Below are positions 19,576-29,357 of a stretch of 64,000 nt of DNA, one piece after another (positions within the stretch are counted from its first letter, which is position 1; every line of letters starts with the position of its first letter). The stretch comes from Clostridiaceae bacterium (GTDB lineage: Bacteria; Bacillota; Clostridia; Peptostreptococcales; T1SED10-28). The stretch lies in the NCBI GenBank assembly GCA_003554105.1, contig PWFQ01000060.1, forward strand, positions 62,001-126,000. The letters are read 5' to 3'. The notes beneath the pieces were generated by a model, which worked only from the letters and a program-made list of their open reading frames with translations, ran no database searches and was not told the origin of the DNA. Position numbers and translations under genes: made by a program.

Positions 19576-20751
19576 TTACCGTGTCAATAAATGATCGATT
19601 ACATGAAGGATTCGTCCGTTTTTTCTGTACACACGGGGAACTCTTCTTCCCACCATGCATACAATCTCATAATTAATTGTTCCTAACTGTCGTGCAAAAT
19701 CATCTGCCGTATTCGGGTGGGAGTCATCGCTGCTCATGATTACAACCTTGTCTCCCTGTACCGGATTGGTGCCGGTTAAGTCAGCCATAAATTGATCCAT
19801 GCAAATTCTGCCAATTACAGGGTAAGGATTCCCTTGGTAAACAATTTGAGCTTTCCCTGTTAACATTCTGGTAAACCCATCAGCATATCCTGCCGGGATC
19901 GTTCCAACGATAGTATCTTTACTAGTGTGGTATGCGTGACCGTAACTTACCCCGCGTCCCGGTTCTAATTCTTTAACATGCGCTAGTCTCCCATGAACTT
20001 CCATCACCTTTTTAAGCTTTATATTGTTTCGATTAACGTCCTCCGATGGATACAAACCGTAGAGCATAATTCCCGGCCGTACCATATCGAGGTTCATTTC
20101 AGGCAGATCGATTATTGCAGCACTGTTTGATACATGCTTAACCGGTATTTCATGGGAATGATCTCTTTCAAGCCAATTAATCATTTTTTGAAATTGATTC
20201 CATTGTGAATAGGTATAGGCTTTGTCTTTATCGTCAGCCATGGCAAAATGGGTGAAAATCCCCTCAATTTCAAGATTCGGCAATTTAAAAAGCTCAAGAA
20301 TTTCATCAACTGTCTCTTCATTAACCTGAAAACCTAAACGGGACATCCCTGTATCGATTTTTAAATGCACTTTCATCACTTGATTTCTTCTTTTTGCAAA
20401 CTCATTAAATGCTCTTCCCTGTTTTAAACTGTCAATCGTTTGAATGATCTCATGATCAAGAACAGCATCACCAAATTCCTCCGGGGTATACCCCATGACA
20501 TGAACGGGAATTTCTATTCCACCACGCCGAAGCTCTATGGCTTCGGTTAGAGTTGCAACTGCAAACCGTCTAGCTCCTGCTTCCCGTAAAACACCGCTTA
20601 TTTCTAATGCACCATGTCCATAGCCGTTTGCTTTAATCACCGCACAAGGGATCGTGCCTCCTGAAATGTTTTTAACAACTTCCTCCATATTATGGGCCAG
20701 GTGGTCTAGATTAATCTCCGCCCAGACCGGCCTTTTAACAGTATTTACCAT
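19576..20751 (-). CDS. alr: Alanine racemase
   Basis: AVIKANGYGHGA PLP-lysine motif, HLKIDTGMSRLGF, GRICMDQFMADLT. Confidence 0.95.
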   Translation of the reverse strand: MVNTVKRPVWAEINLDHLAHNMEEVVKNISGGTIPCAVIKANGYGHGALEISGVLREAGARRFAVATLTEAIELRRGGIEIPVHVMGYTPEEFGDAVLDHEIIQTIDSLKQGRAFNEFAKRRNQVMKVHLKIDTGMSRLGFQVNEETVDEILELFKLPNLEIEGIFTHFAMADDKDKAYTYSQWNQFQKMINWLERDHSHEIPVKHVSNSAAIIDLPEMNLDMVRPGIMLYGLYPSEDVNRNNIKLKKVMEVHGRLAHVKELEPGRGVSYGHAYHTSKDTIVGTIPAGYADGFTRMLTGKAQIVYQGNPYPVIGRICMDQFMADLTGTNPVQGDKVVIMSSDDSHPNTADDFARQLGTINYEIVCMVGRRVPRVYRKNGRILHVIDHLLTR

Positions 20752-20767
20752 GAAACTTCCCTCCTCG

Positions 20768-21136
20768 TTATTCCATCACAACATAGGCGATGGCAGTAGT
20801 TCTGTTATGAGAGATGCTAAGATGGATATGATTGACACCTGAAGTCTTTGCGATGGATTTCGCCTCACCGTGAAGAATAATTGAAGGCTTATTTACAGCA
20901 TCTTTCGTAACTTCGATATCTTTAAAAGAAAAATTGCGGAAACCGGTGCCTAAGGCTTTGCTCGTTGCTTCTTTTGCTGCAAAATAACCGGCCATTGTTG
21001 CAAATTTAAAACCGGTGGAACGCAAGTATTCCCTCTCCTGTTCTGTGAAAATCCTCGGGAAAAATTTGTTTGAAGAGTTAAATGCTCTTTCAATCCGATC
21101 GATTTCAATAATATCGGTTCCCATTCCCTTAATCAT
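20768..21136 (-). CDS. acpS: Holo-[acyl-carrier-protein] synthase
   Basis: GMGTDIIEIDRIERAF, FAAKEATSKALGTGF, HLSISHNRTTAIAYV. Confidence 0.95.
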   Translation of the reverse strand: MIKGMGTDIIEIDRIERAFNSSNKFFPRIFTEQEREYLRSTGFKFATMAGYFAAKEATSKALGTGFRNFSFKDIEVTKDAVNKPSIILHGEAKSIAKTSGVNHIHLSISHNRTTAIAYVVME

Positions 21137-21161
21137 TTCATTTCCTCCGCCTCTAAACGAT

Positions 21162-22994
21162 TTAAATGCTGAATACCACGAGCATACCCAGTATAACGGT
21201 TAATAAAAAAGCATAAATCAGTACATCACCAAAGATGATCCTTTTTTCATATCGCTGCACACAAAAATCCGGGAATTTCTCGCAAGCAGTTGTAACCGGT
21301 TTATAAATATACCGTTCAGCATTAATCCATTTCGGCAACGGAAGACTGAAAAGATGAAACTTCACACCAACTGCAAACATTCCTAGTCCAAGAGTATAAA
21401 TTCCGATCATGCTGACAATTTCTTCAGCAACGAAAAATTCCAGACCAACCAGATAAGATTCTATAAACTCAGGACTAAATGTGAAACTTTGAACAGCCGG
21501 CACAAGATACCCCTGGAAAAAGAAACTGGGATTGATACCGATTGCAATTACAAAGAACGCTAGAATTCCCATTGCCGCATTCATTCGTTTGTGATCGCCT
21601 TCAATATCCTTAAACTCTTCTTTGCTTTTTCCGAGGAAAATATACCCGAAAAACTTTAAAAATGAGCATACCGTTCCTGCACTAACAATATTGAAAAGCA
21701 TTTCCGCATATCGAAAAGAATAGTGTCCATACTCGTATGCTTCAATAATCGCATGGTGAAGCACCGACTTACTGGCAAAACCGTTAAAACCGGGCATTCC
21801 AGTAATCCCAAATACTGCAATAAGACAAAGAGCTGCTGTAATGGGCATCTTTTTCCACAATCCGCCCAAATGATACATGTTCCAGTCCTTAGTTCGCATA
21901 TAAACAAGGCCTGCGACCATGAACAAAACAATTTTAAAGAAAGCGTGATTAATCATGTGGAAAATTGCCCCTGTAAAGCCCATGGCTCCTTGATAGCCTA
22001 AATAGCCGGCTACTCCAATACCCATTATAATATAGCCCATTTGGCTCACACTATGGTAGGCAAGCATTTTTTTCATATTTCCTTGTTGAAGTGCCATAAA
22101 CACTCCTACCACCATAGTCAAAATTCCAACCCAGATTATGACAAAACCGATGTTTTGTGATACTCCCCATAATAAATCAAGAGAAGCCCTCCCGGGTTGG
22201 TCCGATAAAGAAAATACAACAGAAACTACGCGGATAATTCCGTATGCCCCGATTTTAATCAAGATTCCCGACGATAATGCCACGATGGAGATCGGACCGC
22301 CCTCGTAGATCTTTGGCATCCAGAAATGGAAGGGAACCATCCCGGCTTTTATACCGAATCCGACAATAAAAAATGCGGCAATAACATACTTAATCATTCC
22401 CATTTCACTGAATTGCACAGCCATGGGAGCCCATTCAAAGGTACCAGTGTATGCAGATAGCATTATAATTCCGCTGAGGATTGACAAACCTCCAAGAATT
22501 CCCATATAAATATAGACTTTCCCCGCTTCAAGCTGGTCATCCCCTCTATGATAAACCATTAAAGCGTAGGATATAAAGGTCATCGCTTCAAAGAAAAGGA
22601 AAAAACTTAATAAATCACCGGCCATCAAAGCACCGACAATTGCAAAGTATGTGAGGGTATAAAAAACATAGTTAATATCCTCTAAAGAGTAAATCCCAAT
22701 AGCAAGCCAAACTATTCCTGTTAAAATGATAAACGAGTAATTAAGCATATCGATACGAAAAAAAGCCCCAATTCCGAAAATATTGTCCAACTCATAAACA
22801 ATGGGCCCTCTTTGCAGTTCCTGAAAAATCACTAGCATAAACAGTGTTGTCAACACAACGAAAATTTTAACTGCGTTTCGACGAACTTTTCGATCTTTGT
22901 CTCCAATAGAAGGTATAATAAGGAGTTCGAAAACGATGAACAGAACCACCGATAAAGGACCCCATATCTGAATAATTCCCCTAGTGATATTCAC
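21162..22994 (-). CDS. NuoL/M/N-like antiporter subunit (Mrp cluster, third copy)
   Basis: MKKMLAYHSVSQMGYIIMGIGVAG, FFLFFEAMTF, IKAGMVPFHFW; strong similarity to 23058..25115. Confidence 0.85.
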   Translation of the reverse strand: MNITRGIIQIWGPLSVVLFIVFELLIIPSIGDKDRKVRRNAVKIFVVLTTLFMLVIFQELQRGPIVYELDNIFGIGAFFRIDMLNYSFIILTGIVWLAIGIYSLEDINYVFYTLTYFAIVGALMAGDLLSFFLFFEAMTFISYALMVYHRGDDQLEAGKVYIYMGILGGLSILSGIIMLSAYTGTFEWAPMAVQFSEMGMIKYVIAAFFIVGFGIKAGMVPFHFWMPKIYEGGPISIVALSSGILIKIGAYGIIRVVSVVFSLSDQPGRASLDLLWGVSQNIGFVIIWVGILTMVVGVFMALQQGNMKKMLAYHSVSQMGYIIMGIGVAGYLGYQGAMGFTGAIFHMINHAFFKIVLFMVAGLVYMRTKDWNMYHLGGLWKKMPITAALCLIAVFGITGMPGFNGFASKSVLHHAIIEAYEYGHYSFRYAEMLFNIVSAGTVCSFLKFFGYIFLGKSKEEFKDIEGDHKRMNAAMGILAFFVIAIGINPSFFFQGYLVPAVQSFTFSPEFIESYLVGLEFFVAEEIVSMIGIYTLGLGMFAVGVKFHLFSLPLPKWINAERYIYKPVTTACEKFPDFCVQRYEKRIIFGDVLIYAFLLTVILGMLVVFSI

Positions 22995-23057
22995 CTAAAC
23001 CATCCTTTCTTATGTAGAAATAGCTCTTCATCGATTCTGATCAAGAGTTCTATCCTC

Positions 23058-25115
23058 TTATAAAAATCTTGTGAGAATTAACAAAGCGCTGGCAAGAACA
23101 ATCGTATAGATTATAACGTCTTCCTTTATCAGGGAAAGCTCAAATCGAGATGTAATCTTCAGCGAAGATTTATAGACAAAAGAATAAATCGGTTTATACA
23201 GACTTGTTTCCGTATCCATCCATTTTGGCATATTAAGGTGAAAGAGATGATACTTGCTACCAATGATAAAGATTCCGGCTCCCATTAAATAGATCCAAAA
23301 CATAATATAGATATCATCAAAATTAAAGAAATTCATACCGACAAGATAATTACTGATAAAATACGAATCATATGCAAATCCCTGTGCTGAGGGGATCAGA
23401 AAATTATCTAAAAAGTAGTTTGGAGCTTGACCAATCGCAACAATTAATACTGCCAATCCACCCATGGCCATATCCATCATTCCATTATCACCTTTGATAT
23501 TCTCATATTTTTCCGGTAGTTTGCCAAGGAAAACATACCCGAACAATTTAATAAACGAACATACTGTTCCTGCACTTACAATTGTAAAGATCATTTCAGC
23601 ATATCGAAATGAATAATGTCCGTATTCGTAAGCCTCCACAATCGCATGATGAAGCATAGACTTGCTGGCAAAGCCATTAAAACCGGGCATACCGGTAATT
23701 CCCAAAGCAGCTACGATAAAAACAAATGTGGTAAAAGGAAGCTTTTGCCAAAGACCTCCCAGTTTATACATGTCCTGCTCTCGGGTCCTCATATAAACCA
23801 GCCCAACTGCCATAAAAAGCAATCCTTTAAATAGAGCGTGGTTGACAATATGAAAAACACTTCCTGCAAAACCCATTGCTCCATAATCACCCAAATATGC
23901 TGCTACTCCAATCCCCATTACAATATATCCCATCTGTGAAATACTATGGTAAGCAAGCATTTTTTTCATATGGGATTGCTGCAATGCCATAAAAACACCT
24001 ACTGCCATCGTTGCAATACCTACCCAGATAATCACTGCGCCGAGATTCGCCGATACTTCCCACAAAGTTGGGTCCGGATCCACAACATTTGTCAAGTCGG
24101 GAGTAAAAAAGCTAGTTACAATCCTTAATAGTCCAAAAGCGCCCATTTTGATTAAAATCCCTGACAAAAGTGCACTGGCAGGTGTTGGTGCTACCGGATG
24201 TGCTTTCGGCAGCCATATATGGAGCGGCAGCATTCCGGCTTTAATTCCAAAACCGATTACAAAGAGCATGGTGATTAAATATTTAGTATTACCGATTTCA
24301 TTGAGTTCAGCTGCAAGTGGTATAAACTCTAATGTTCCGGTATAAACATACAGTAAAACAATGCCGAGAAGAATGCTTAAACCACCGGCGACCCCCATAT
24401 AGATATAGTTGTTTCCAGCAAGCATCGATTCCTTTGATTGGTTATGGGCAACCAGCATATAGGATGCAAAGGTCATTGCCTCAAAGAATAAGAATAAAGT
24501 AAGAATATCCCCTGCAAAAATAGTTCCTAAAATTCCACTAAAGGTAATTGCCATCCATAAAGAAAATCGACTTCTGTGTCTTTCAATTTTCATGTAGTCT
24601 CTGGTGTATATTGTAACCATAAGCCAAAGAACACCGGAGGTTACTGCGAAAATAAATCCGAGCATATCCACTTTGAAATTCAGACCCAGTCCGAAAACAC
24701 CTGGAATATGATAAAAAATCTTGTCTGCTGCGATTTGCGGATACATTGCTAAAATAACTATAAAGGTTACAAATGTTGTGTTAACAACCATTGAATCTCT
24801 TAAAACTTCCAGTTTTCTCGCTCCGATGTAGGCTTCCAGCGGGCCTCCGATTAAGGGTATGAAAATTGCAACTATCGGAAGGTAAGGGATGTTGTTTAGT
24901 AGATTAATAAAAGAGTCCGCAATAACAAACTTGAATCCTAAAAATTCGAGTCCCAGGGAGGTGCTTCCTGTACTGTACGCAGTAAGATAGACAAAAACTC
25001 CAACCAGAAATGCAGTTAGAATAAACACCAAGATACAATTTACACAAAAAGAATCAAGATGTTCACCGATCTTTTGAAATATACTTTTATTTCTTTGTTC
25101 ATGTAGGTCTTTCAT
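23058..25115 (-). CDS. NuoL/M/N-like antiporter subunit (Mrp cluster, second copy)
   Basis: LPLHIWLPKAHPVAPTPASALLSGILIK, MKKMLAYHSISQMGYIVMG. Confidence 0.87.
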   Translation of the reverse strand: MKDLHEQRNKSIFQKIGEHLDSFCVNCILVFILTAFLVGVFVYLTAYSTGSTSLGLEFLGFKFVIADSFINLLNNIPYLPIVAIFIPLIGGPLEAYIGARKLEVLRDSMVVNTTFVTFIVILAMYPQIAADKIFYHIPGVFGLGLNFKVDMLGFIFAVTSGVLWLMVTIYTRDYMKIERHRSRFSLWMAITFSGILGTIFAGDILTLFLFFEAMTFASYMLVAHNQSKESMLAGNNYIYMGVAGGLSILLGIVLLYVYTGTLEFIPLAAELNEIGNTKYLITMLFVIGFGIKAGMLPLHIWLPKAHPVAPTPASALLSGILIKMGAFGLLRIVTSFFTPDLTNVVDPDPTLWEVSANLGAVIIWVGIATMAVGVFMALQQSHMKKMLAYHSISQMGYIVMGIGVAAYLGDYGAMGFAGSVFHIVNHALFKGLLFMAVGLVYMRTREQDMYKLGGLWQKLPFTTFVFIVAALGITGMPGFNGFASKSMLHHAIVEAYEYGHYSFRYAEMIFTIVSAGTVCSFIKLFGYVFLGKLPEKYENIKGDNGMMDMAMGGLAVLIVAIGQAPNYFLDNFLIPSAQGFAYDSYFISNYLVGMNFFNFDDIYIMFWIYLMGAGIFIIGSKYHLFHLNMPKWMDTETSLYKPIYSFVYKSSLKITSRFELSLIKEDVIIYTIVLASALLILTRFL

Positions 25116-25131
25116 GTCTTTCTCCCTTCAG

Positions 25132-26631
25132 TTAAATAAAGGTCAATACTGCTTTTTCAATGATATTTAAAATAATTTGAGGGAAAAACCCAATCAGGAC
25201 CACTAAGCCAGCAATAATTGCCATCGGTCCAATCATACTCTTCGGGATACCATCTCTCGTCATTTCTTCGCTTCCATCTTCCCTCGGCTTCAAAAATGCT
25301 GAGATAATAATGGGCAGATAATATACCGCATTTAAGAAACTGCTGATCAGGATAACAACCAAGTATAATGGTTGTTCAGCTTCGAGAACCGCTAATGCCA
25401 AATACCACTTGCTCATAAATCCACTCATGCCCGGTATGCCGATCATCCCCAAAGCAGCAATAGAAAATACTAACATCGTTATCGGCATCTCGTATCCTAT
25501 TCCTGCAAGATCATCCACATTTCGTTTTTCTGTTTTGTAGATAATTGCGCCGGCACTAAGAAATAATGCAGTTTTCATCAAACCGTGAGAAATCACGTGG
25601 AACAATCCTGCTGTCAAACCGGCTGCAGTCCCCATACCAATTCCGAGGAAAATGTAGCCTAATTGCGCAACACTGGAGTACGCTAATAAGCGCTTTATAT
25701 CTTTTTGACCAATTGCAAAAACTGAACCTGCCACCATACCGACAGCAGCAAAATATGCAATAAAATTGTTTATTCCCAAGTTATCCAAGGTAATGTCTGC
25801 TCCAACCACCCTGAATACAATTTTTAATGAAACGAAAATATATACTTTCACAACCAAACCCGAAAGCAAAGCACTTGACGGTGTAGGCGCATTAGAATGC
25901 GCATCGGGCAGCCATGTGTGGAGGGGGAATACCGCGGCCTTGATCCCAAGTCCCGTTGCAATAAAGCCCAGAGCTAAAAGAATATTTGTCGGATATAATT
26001 CCCACGCTTCGCCGATCACATTTCCGATTTCATTAATGTTTAGATATCCCGTTGCCATGTAAAGAAGGGCGATTCCCAAGAGAAAAGAGATTGACGCAAG
26101 AGTATTCAGCATAAGATATTTAAACGCCGCCATATAATTTGCCTTTTTCCGTTTAATTGAAATTATCGCGCAGGAAGTCATCGCTAGAATTTCCATAAAT
26201 ACATATGTATTAAACAAGTCATTTGTAAAAGTAATCCCTACCATTCCCAAGAGCAAAAGAAATACTAAGCTGTAATACACAGGGATTTGCAATGGAAAAA
26301 TTTCATGTTCTATGTCTCTTATTGAGTAGATAATAATTAAAAACGCCAAAAGAATAATAAAGAATGCCATAAATGTTGAAAACTCATCGATGTTAAATTG
26401 AATTCCGATTTTCGGATCCCAGTTCCCAATATTGTAAAGATAGGCACCATTCTGAAAGACATCAAAGAGCAGATACCCACTCATTAAAACCGCAAGGCTC
26501 ATTATGCCAATGATCATCCTTTTCCCAATCCAGTTGAATTTCTTCATGATGAGAGGAGTGATGATTGCACCGATTAATAGAGTAATTAAGAGTATAAGAG
26601 GTAATTGTGTGCTATCCATTCGCCTGTTCAC
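25132..26631 (-). CDS. mrpD: Na+/H+ antiporter subunit D
   Basis: FPLHTWLPDAHSNAPTPSSALLSGLVVK, KRLLAYSSVAQLGYIFLGIG; between MrpC and paralogs. Confidence 0.9.
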   Translation of the reverse strand: MNRRMDSTQLPLILLITLLIGAIITPLIMKKFNWIGKRMIIGIMSLAVLMSGYLLFDVFQNGAYLYNIGNWDPKIGIQFNIDEFSTFMAFFIILLAFLIIIYSIRDIEHEIFPLQIPVYYSLVFLLLLGMVGITFTNDLFNTYVFMEILAMTSCAIISIKRKKANYMAAFKYLMLNTLASISFLLGIALLYMATGYLNINEIGNVIGEAWELYPTNILLALGFIATGLGIKAAVFPLHTWLPDAHSNAPTPSSALLSGLVVKVYIFVSLKIVFRVVGADITLDNLGINNFIAYFAAVGMVAGSVFAIGQKDIKRLLAYSSVAQLGYIFLGIGMGTAAGLTAGLFHVISHGLMKTALFLSAGAIIYKTEKRNVDDLAGIGYEMPITMLVFSIAALGMIGIPGMSGFMSKWYLALAVLEAEQPLYLVVILISSFLNAVYYLPIIISAFLKPREDGSEEMTRDGIPKSMIGPMAIIAGLVVLIGFFPQIILNIIEKAVLTFI

Positions 26632-26998
26632 TCCTTGCTTCCATTATTTCATCGAGCTCTATTGTGCCATATGCTTCATATATTTTAATAATCAGGCTTA
26701 GAGCATATGCAGTGATACTCACAGCCACAACGATCCCTGTGAGAATCATAGCCGTTGGCAACGGGTTAACGTATGCACCCACAATCGGCTCTTTTACTGT
26801 TCCAAGGATCGGTGCTTTACCTCCGGAGACGTAGCCTACTGAAACCATAAATAAAAACACCGAAGTCTCCATAATATTTAATCCGATCACCTTTTTAAGA
26901 AGGTTCGGATGGGTGAGAACCGTATAAAGACCAATAACAAAAAGAGTAGCGGCCCCAACATAGTTGATTCGATCCAAAATCATTGTTAATAGCTCCAT
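26612..26998 (-). CDS. mrpC: Na+/H+ antiporter subunit C (NuoK-like)
   Basis: GLYTVLTHPNLLKKVIGLNIMETSVFLF, PLPTAMILTGIVVAVSITA. Confidence 0.9.
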   Translation of the reverse strand: MELLTMILDRINYVGAATLFVIGLYTVLTHPNLLKKVIGLNIMETSVFLFMVSVGYVSGGKAPILGTVKEPIVGAYVNPLPTAMILTGIVVAVSITAYALSLIIKIYEAYGTIELDEIMEARSEQANG

Positions 26999-27420
26999 TA
27001 GTAATCCTCCTTTATAAATACATGGAAAAGACTAATCAGAGTTACCGCTACCTTCATTGCAATCCCTATGTTCACTAGATTCAATAAGTCCACCTTCACA
27101 ACCTGTCCCATCTCTAGTGCATATGCTCCCGCTTCACGTAGCTTAAGCACATCATAACCCATAAAGATGGTTACAAATCCCATGAATAAGAAGCAAAGAA
27201 GAACTTCTCTTTGCCATTTAAAGATCCGGTTTGGAACTTTCTTTTCTGCTTTTTCAAGTCCAAATGCAATCGTATATAATACAAGAGCAGAACCCATAAT
27301 CGCTCCTCCGGCGAAACTGCCTCCAGGGGAAACACTGGCATTCAAAATTATATATACGCCATAAAGGTAAATAAATGGTGTGACAATTCGTATGATCGTT
27401 TTAACGATTAAATCATCCAT
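26998..27420 (-). CDS. mrpB: Na+/H+ antiporter subunit B (MnhB domain)
   Basis: NASVSPGGSFAGGAIMGSALVLY MnhB motif. Confidence 0.88.
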   Translation of the reverse strand: MDDLIVKTIIRIVTPFIYLYGVYIILNASVSPGGSFAGGAIMGSALVLYTIAFGLEKAEKKVPNRIFKWQREVLLCFLFMGFVTIFMGYDVLKLREAGAYALEMGQVVKVDLLNLVNIGIAMKVAVTLISLFHVFIKEDY

Positions 27421-27432
27421 AATAAAACCCCT

Positions 27433-27729
27433 TTACCCTTCATTTGTTTCATTTTTAGGCTTGTTCCCTCGCAAAACCGAGATAACAGCAACAATTGATG
27501 TAAAAAGAACACCAGCTTCCAAAAACGTATCAACGCCCCGGTAATACTTTAAAACCGCTGTTACCGTGTTTGGTGACATCGTATCGTCAATCGCATTGTT
27601 TATATAATATTGGGCAACTTCATTCTGACTGGGATTATCAGGGTTCCCAATTGCAGGAAGCTCAAGAACACCGACAATCATTATTGCAAGCAGCCCACCT
27701 AAAATAAGAATGGATGAAAGTTTTTTCAC
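27433..27729 (-). CDS. MbhE-like subunit (split MrpA C-terminal/MnhB N-terminal-type domain)
   Basis: YYRGVDTFLEAGVLFTSIVAVISVLR motif. Confidence 0.78.
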   Translation of the reverse strand: MKKLSSILILGGLLAIMIVGVLELPAIGNPDNPSQNEVAQYYINNAIDDTMSPNTVTAVLKYYRGVDTFLEAGVLFTSIVAVISVLRGNKPKNETNEG

Positions 27730-27965
27730 TTTTCCAACCTCCTAATCCGACTTACTGTGGCAACCAAAAGGATTGTTGTAACCCCTGCTCCGATAGCAGC
27801 TTCTGTCAATGCAATATCCGGAGCCATAAGAATCAACCATAGAATCGCCATTACAAGACTGTAAGAAGCGAATATAATAATTGCACTAAGTAAATCCTTT
27901 GTACGTTCCACTGCTACAGCACAAACAATAAGAAATATGATTAGAATAATGTTTAGTATTTCCAT
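27726..27965 (-). CDS. MbhD-like subunit (DUF4040; split MrpA C-terminal domain)
   Basis: LMAPDIALTEAAIGAGVTTILLV motif. Confidence 0.85.
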   Translation of the reverse strand: MEILNIILIIFLIVCAVAVERTKDLLSAIIIFASYSLVMAILWLILMAPDIALTEAAIGAGVTTILLVATVSRIRRLEK

Positions 27966-27977
27966 AATACCCGCTCC

Positions 27978-28286
27978 TTATTCCAATGATTTTAGATCTG
28001 AGTTTTGTTTTTCACTGTTGTACTTGGATTTTGCAATAATATGGGCAGCTGTCGGGTTTGTGATCCAAATAAAAACGATCACAAGAATGCTTTTCACACT
28101 GATAATGCTGATGCCGTTATATAATGCGATGGCCAATAGAGCAAGTCCGGCACCCAAGGTATCGCATTTAGTGCTTGCATGCATTCTGGTATAGGTATCG
28201 GGCATCCTTATAAGCCCAAGTGTTCCAACGGCAAAGAAAAAGCCGCTGCTGACTAACAAAAGTACGATAAGAATCTGCATAATCAT
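27978..28286 (-). CDS. mrpG: Na+/H+ antiporter subunit G
   Basis: GLIRMPDTYTRMHASTKCDTLGAGL motif. Confidence 0.92.
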   Translation of the reverse strand: MIMQILIVLLLVSSGFFFAVGTLGLIRMPDTYTRMHASTKCDTLGAGLALLAIALYNGISIISVKSILVIVFIWITNPTAAHIIAKSKYNSEKQNSDLKSLE

Positions 28287-28298
28287 AATTTTCTCCCC

Positions 28299-28562
28299 TT
28301 AATAAAGCTTCCCTTTTTCTAAATATTTAGATACTGCAATTGTCATAACAAACCCGATCATAGCATAGACCAAAGCAACATCAATAAAACTCTCCTGACC
28401 GGTAAGAATTGATAAAAAAGCTATCAAGACTGCCACCTTCGTTGAAATTACATCAATGGCCACGACTCGATCAGCAGCTGTCGGCCCAGCATACGCCCTA
28501 TATAAACAGATGAATGTGAGAACAGCTAAGAAAATGGTTGTTGCAAGGAAAACAGTATCCAT
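28299..28562 (-). CDS. mrpF: Na+/H+ antiporter subunit F
   Basis: RAYAGPTAADRVVAIDVISTKVAVLIA motif. Confidence 0.9.
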   Translation of the reverse strand: MDTVFLATTIFLAVLTFICLYRAYAGPTAADRVVAIDVISTKVAVLIAFLSILTGQESFIDVALVYAMIGFVMTIAVSKYLEKGKLY

Positions 28563-29054
28563 CTATTTCACCTCCAGATGATCAACTGATTTTTCAATAA
28601 TGCTGTCTTTAAGTCCTTCAGCAGCCTCGTTTGTCAGTGCGTGCACAAGAAAGCCCTCTTCATCTACATCCACCGTAAGCGTTCCGGGTGTAAGTGTAAC
28701 CGAATTCGCATAAATCACTTTGTGAAGATCCTTTTTAAAAGTTTTTTTGACTTTCACAAAGGATGGTGAAATAGGCAAAGAAGGACTTAAAACAATTTTT
28801 GCTACCTGAATATTGGACTTTAGAATTTCGATAAGCATAATCAGAACAAATTTGAAAAAAAACATTAGTTTCCTTGGTTGAAATAGTGAAGTATCTTCCG
28901 TGCCATAAAGCATTGACCGGGAATATAACATAATAAGCACAGCTGCTCCGGATCCCACAAAAAGTATTTCGATAGAAATCCCTTGAGATAAAATAAGCCA
29001 AAAACCCAAAAGCAGCACAAAATAAAAGCCATGACTTACTGACAAACTTTTCAT
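28563..29054 (-). CDS. mrpE: Na+/H+ antiporter subunit E
   Basis: YANSVTLTPGTLTVDVDEEGFLVHAL motif; first gene of Mrp operon. Confidence 0.9.
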   Translation of the reverse strand: MKSLSVSHGFYFVLLLGFWLILSQGISIEILFVGSGAAVLIMLYSRSMLYGTEDTSLFQPRKLMFFFKFVLIMLIEILKSNIQVAKIVLSPSLPISPSFVKVKKTFKKDLHKVIYANSVTLTPGTLTVDVDEEGFLVHALTNEAAEGLKDSIIEKSVDHLEVK

Positions 29055-29155
29055 TCTTACACCTCCCGGACTGTTATTATTTTAACAACGCGTCCCTTTA
29101 AAAGTATTTTGAGTGCTTCCGCATCATTACAATCTCTATTGTACTCCTATTAATT

Positions 29156-29242
29156 TTAGATTTCAACACCAAATCCGGCAATTTCGATGATTCCCGACAA
29201 ATCTTCATTTTTCTGATATTCAAATCCTTTGAATTTCAACAT
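29156..29242 (-). CDS. Possible 28-aa small ORF (MLKFKGFEYQKNEDLSGIIEIAGFGVEI)
   Basis: ATG with purine-rich AAAAAGGAATAATAACG upstream, in the leader ahead of mrpE; not in supplied track (<60 aa). Confidence 0.3.
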   Translation of the reverse strand: MLKFKGFEYQKNEDLSGIIEIAGFGVEI

Positions 29243-29295
29243 CGTTATTATTCCTTTTTAATAATCTTTATAAATTTCAAATATTAAGAATTCAA

Positions 29296-29340
29296 CAAAA
29301 AAGCTCTATATTCAATGAAGAATATAGAGCTGGCTCTACG
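29296..29340 (-). terminator. Hairpin after 29358..29780 gene
   Basis: aaaagctctatattcaatgaagaatatagagctggctc inverted repeat with T-run on the minus strand. Confidence 0.75.
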
Positions 29341-29357
29341 ATTGTGTTGATTCAACT

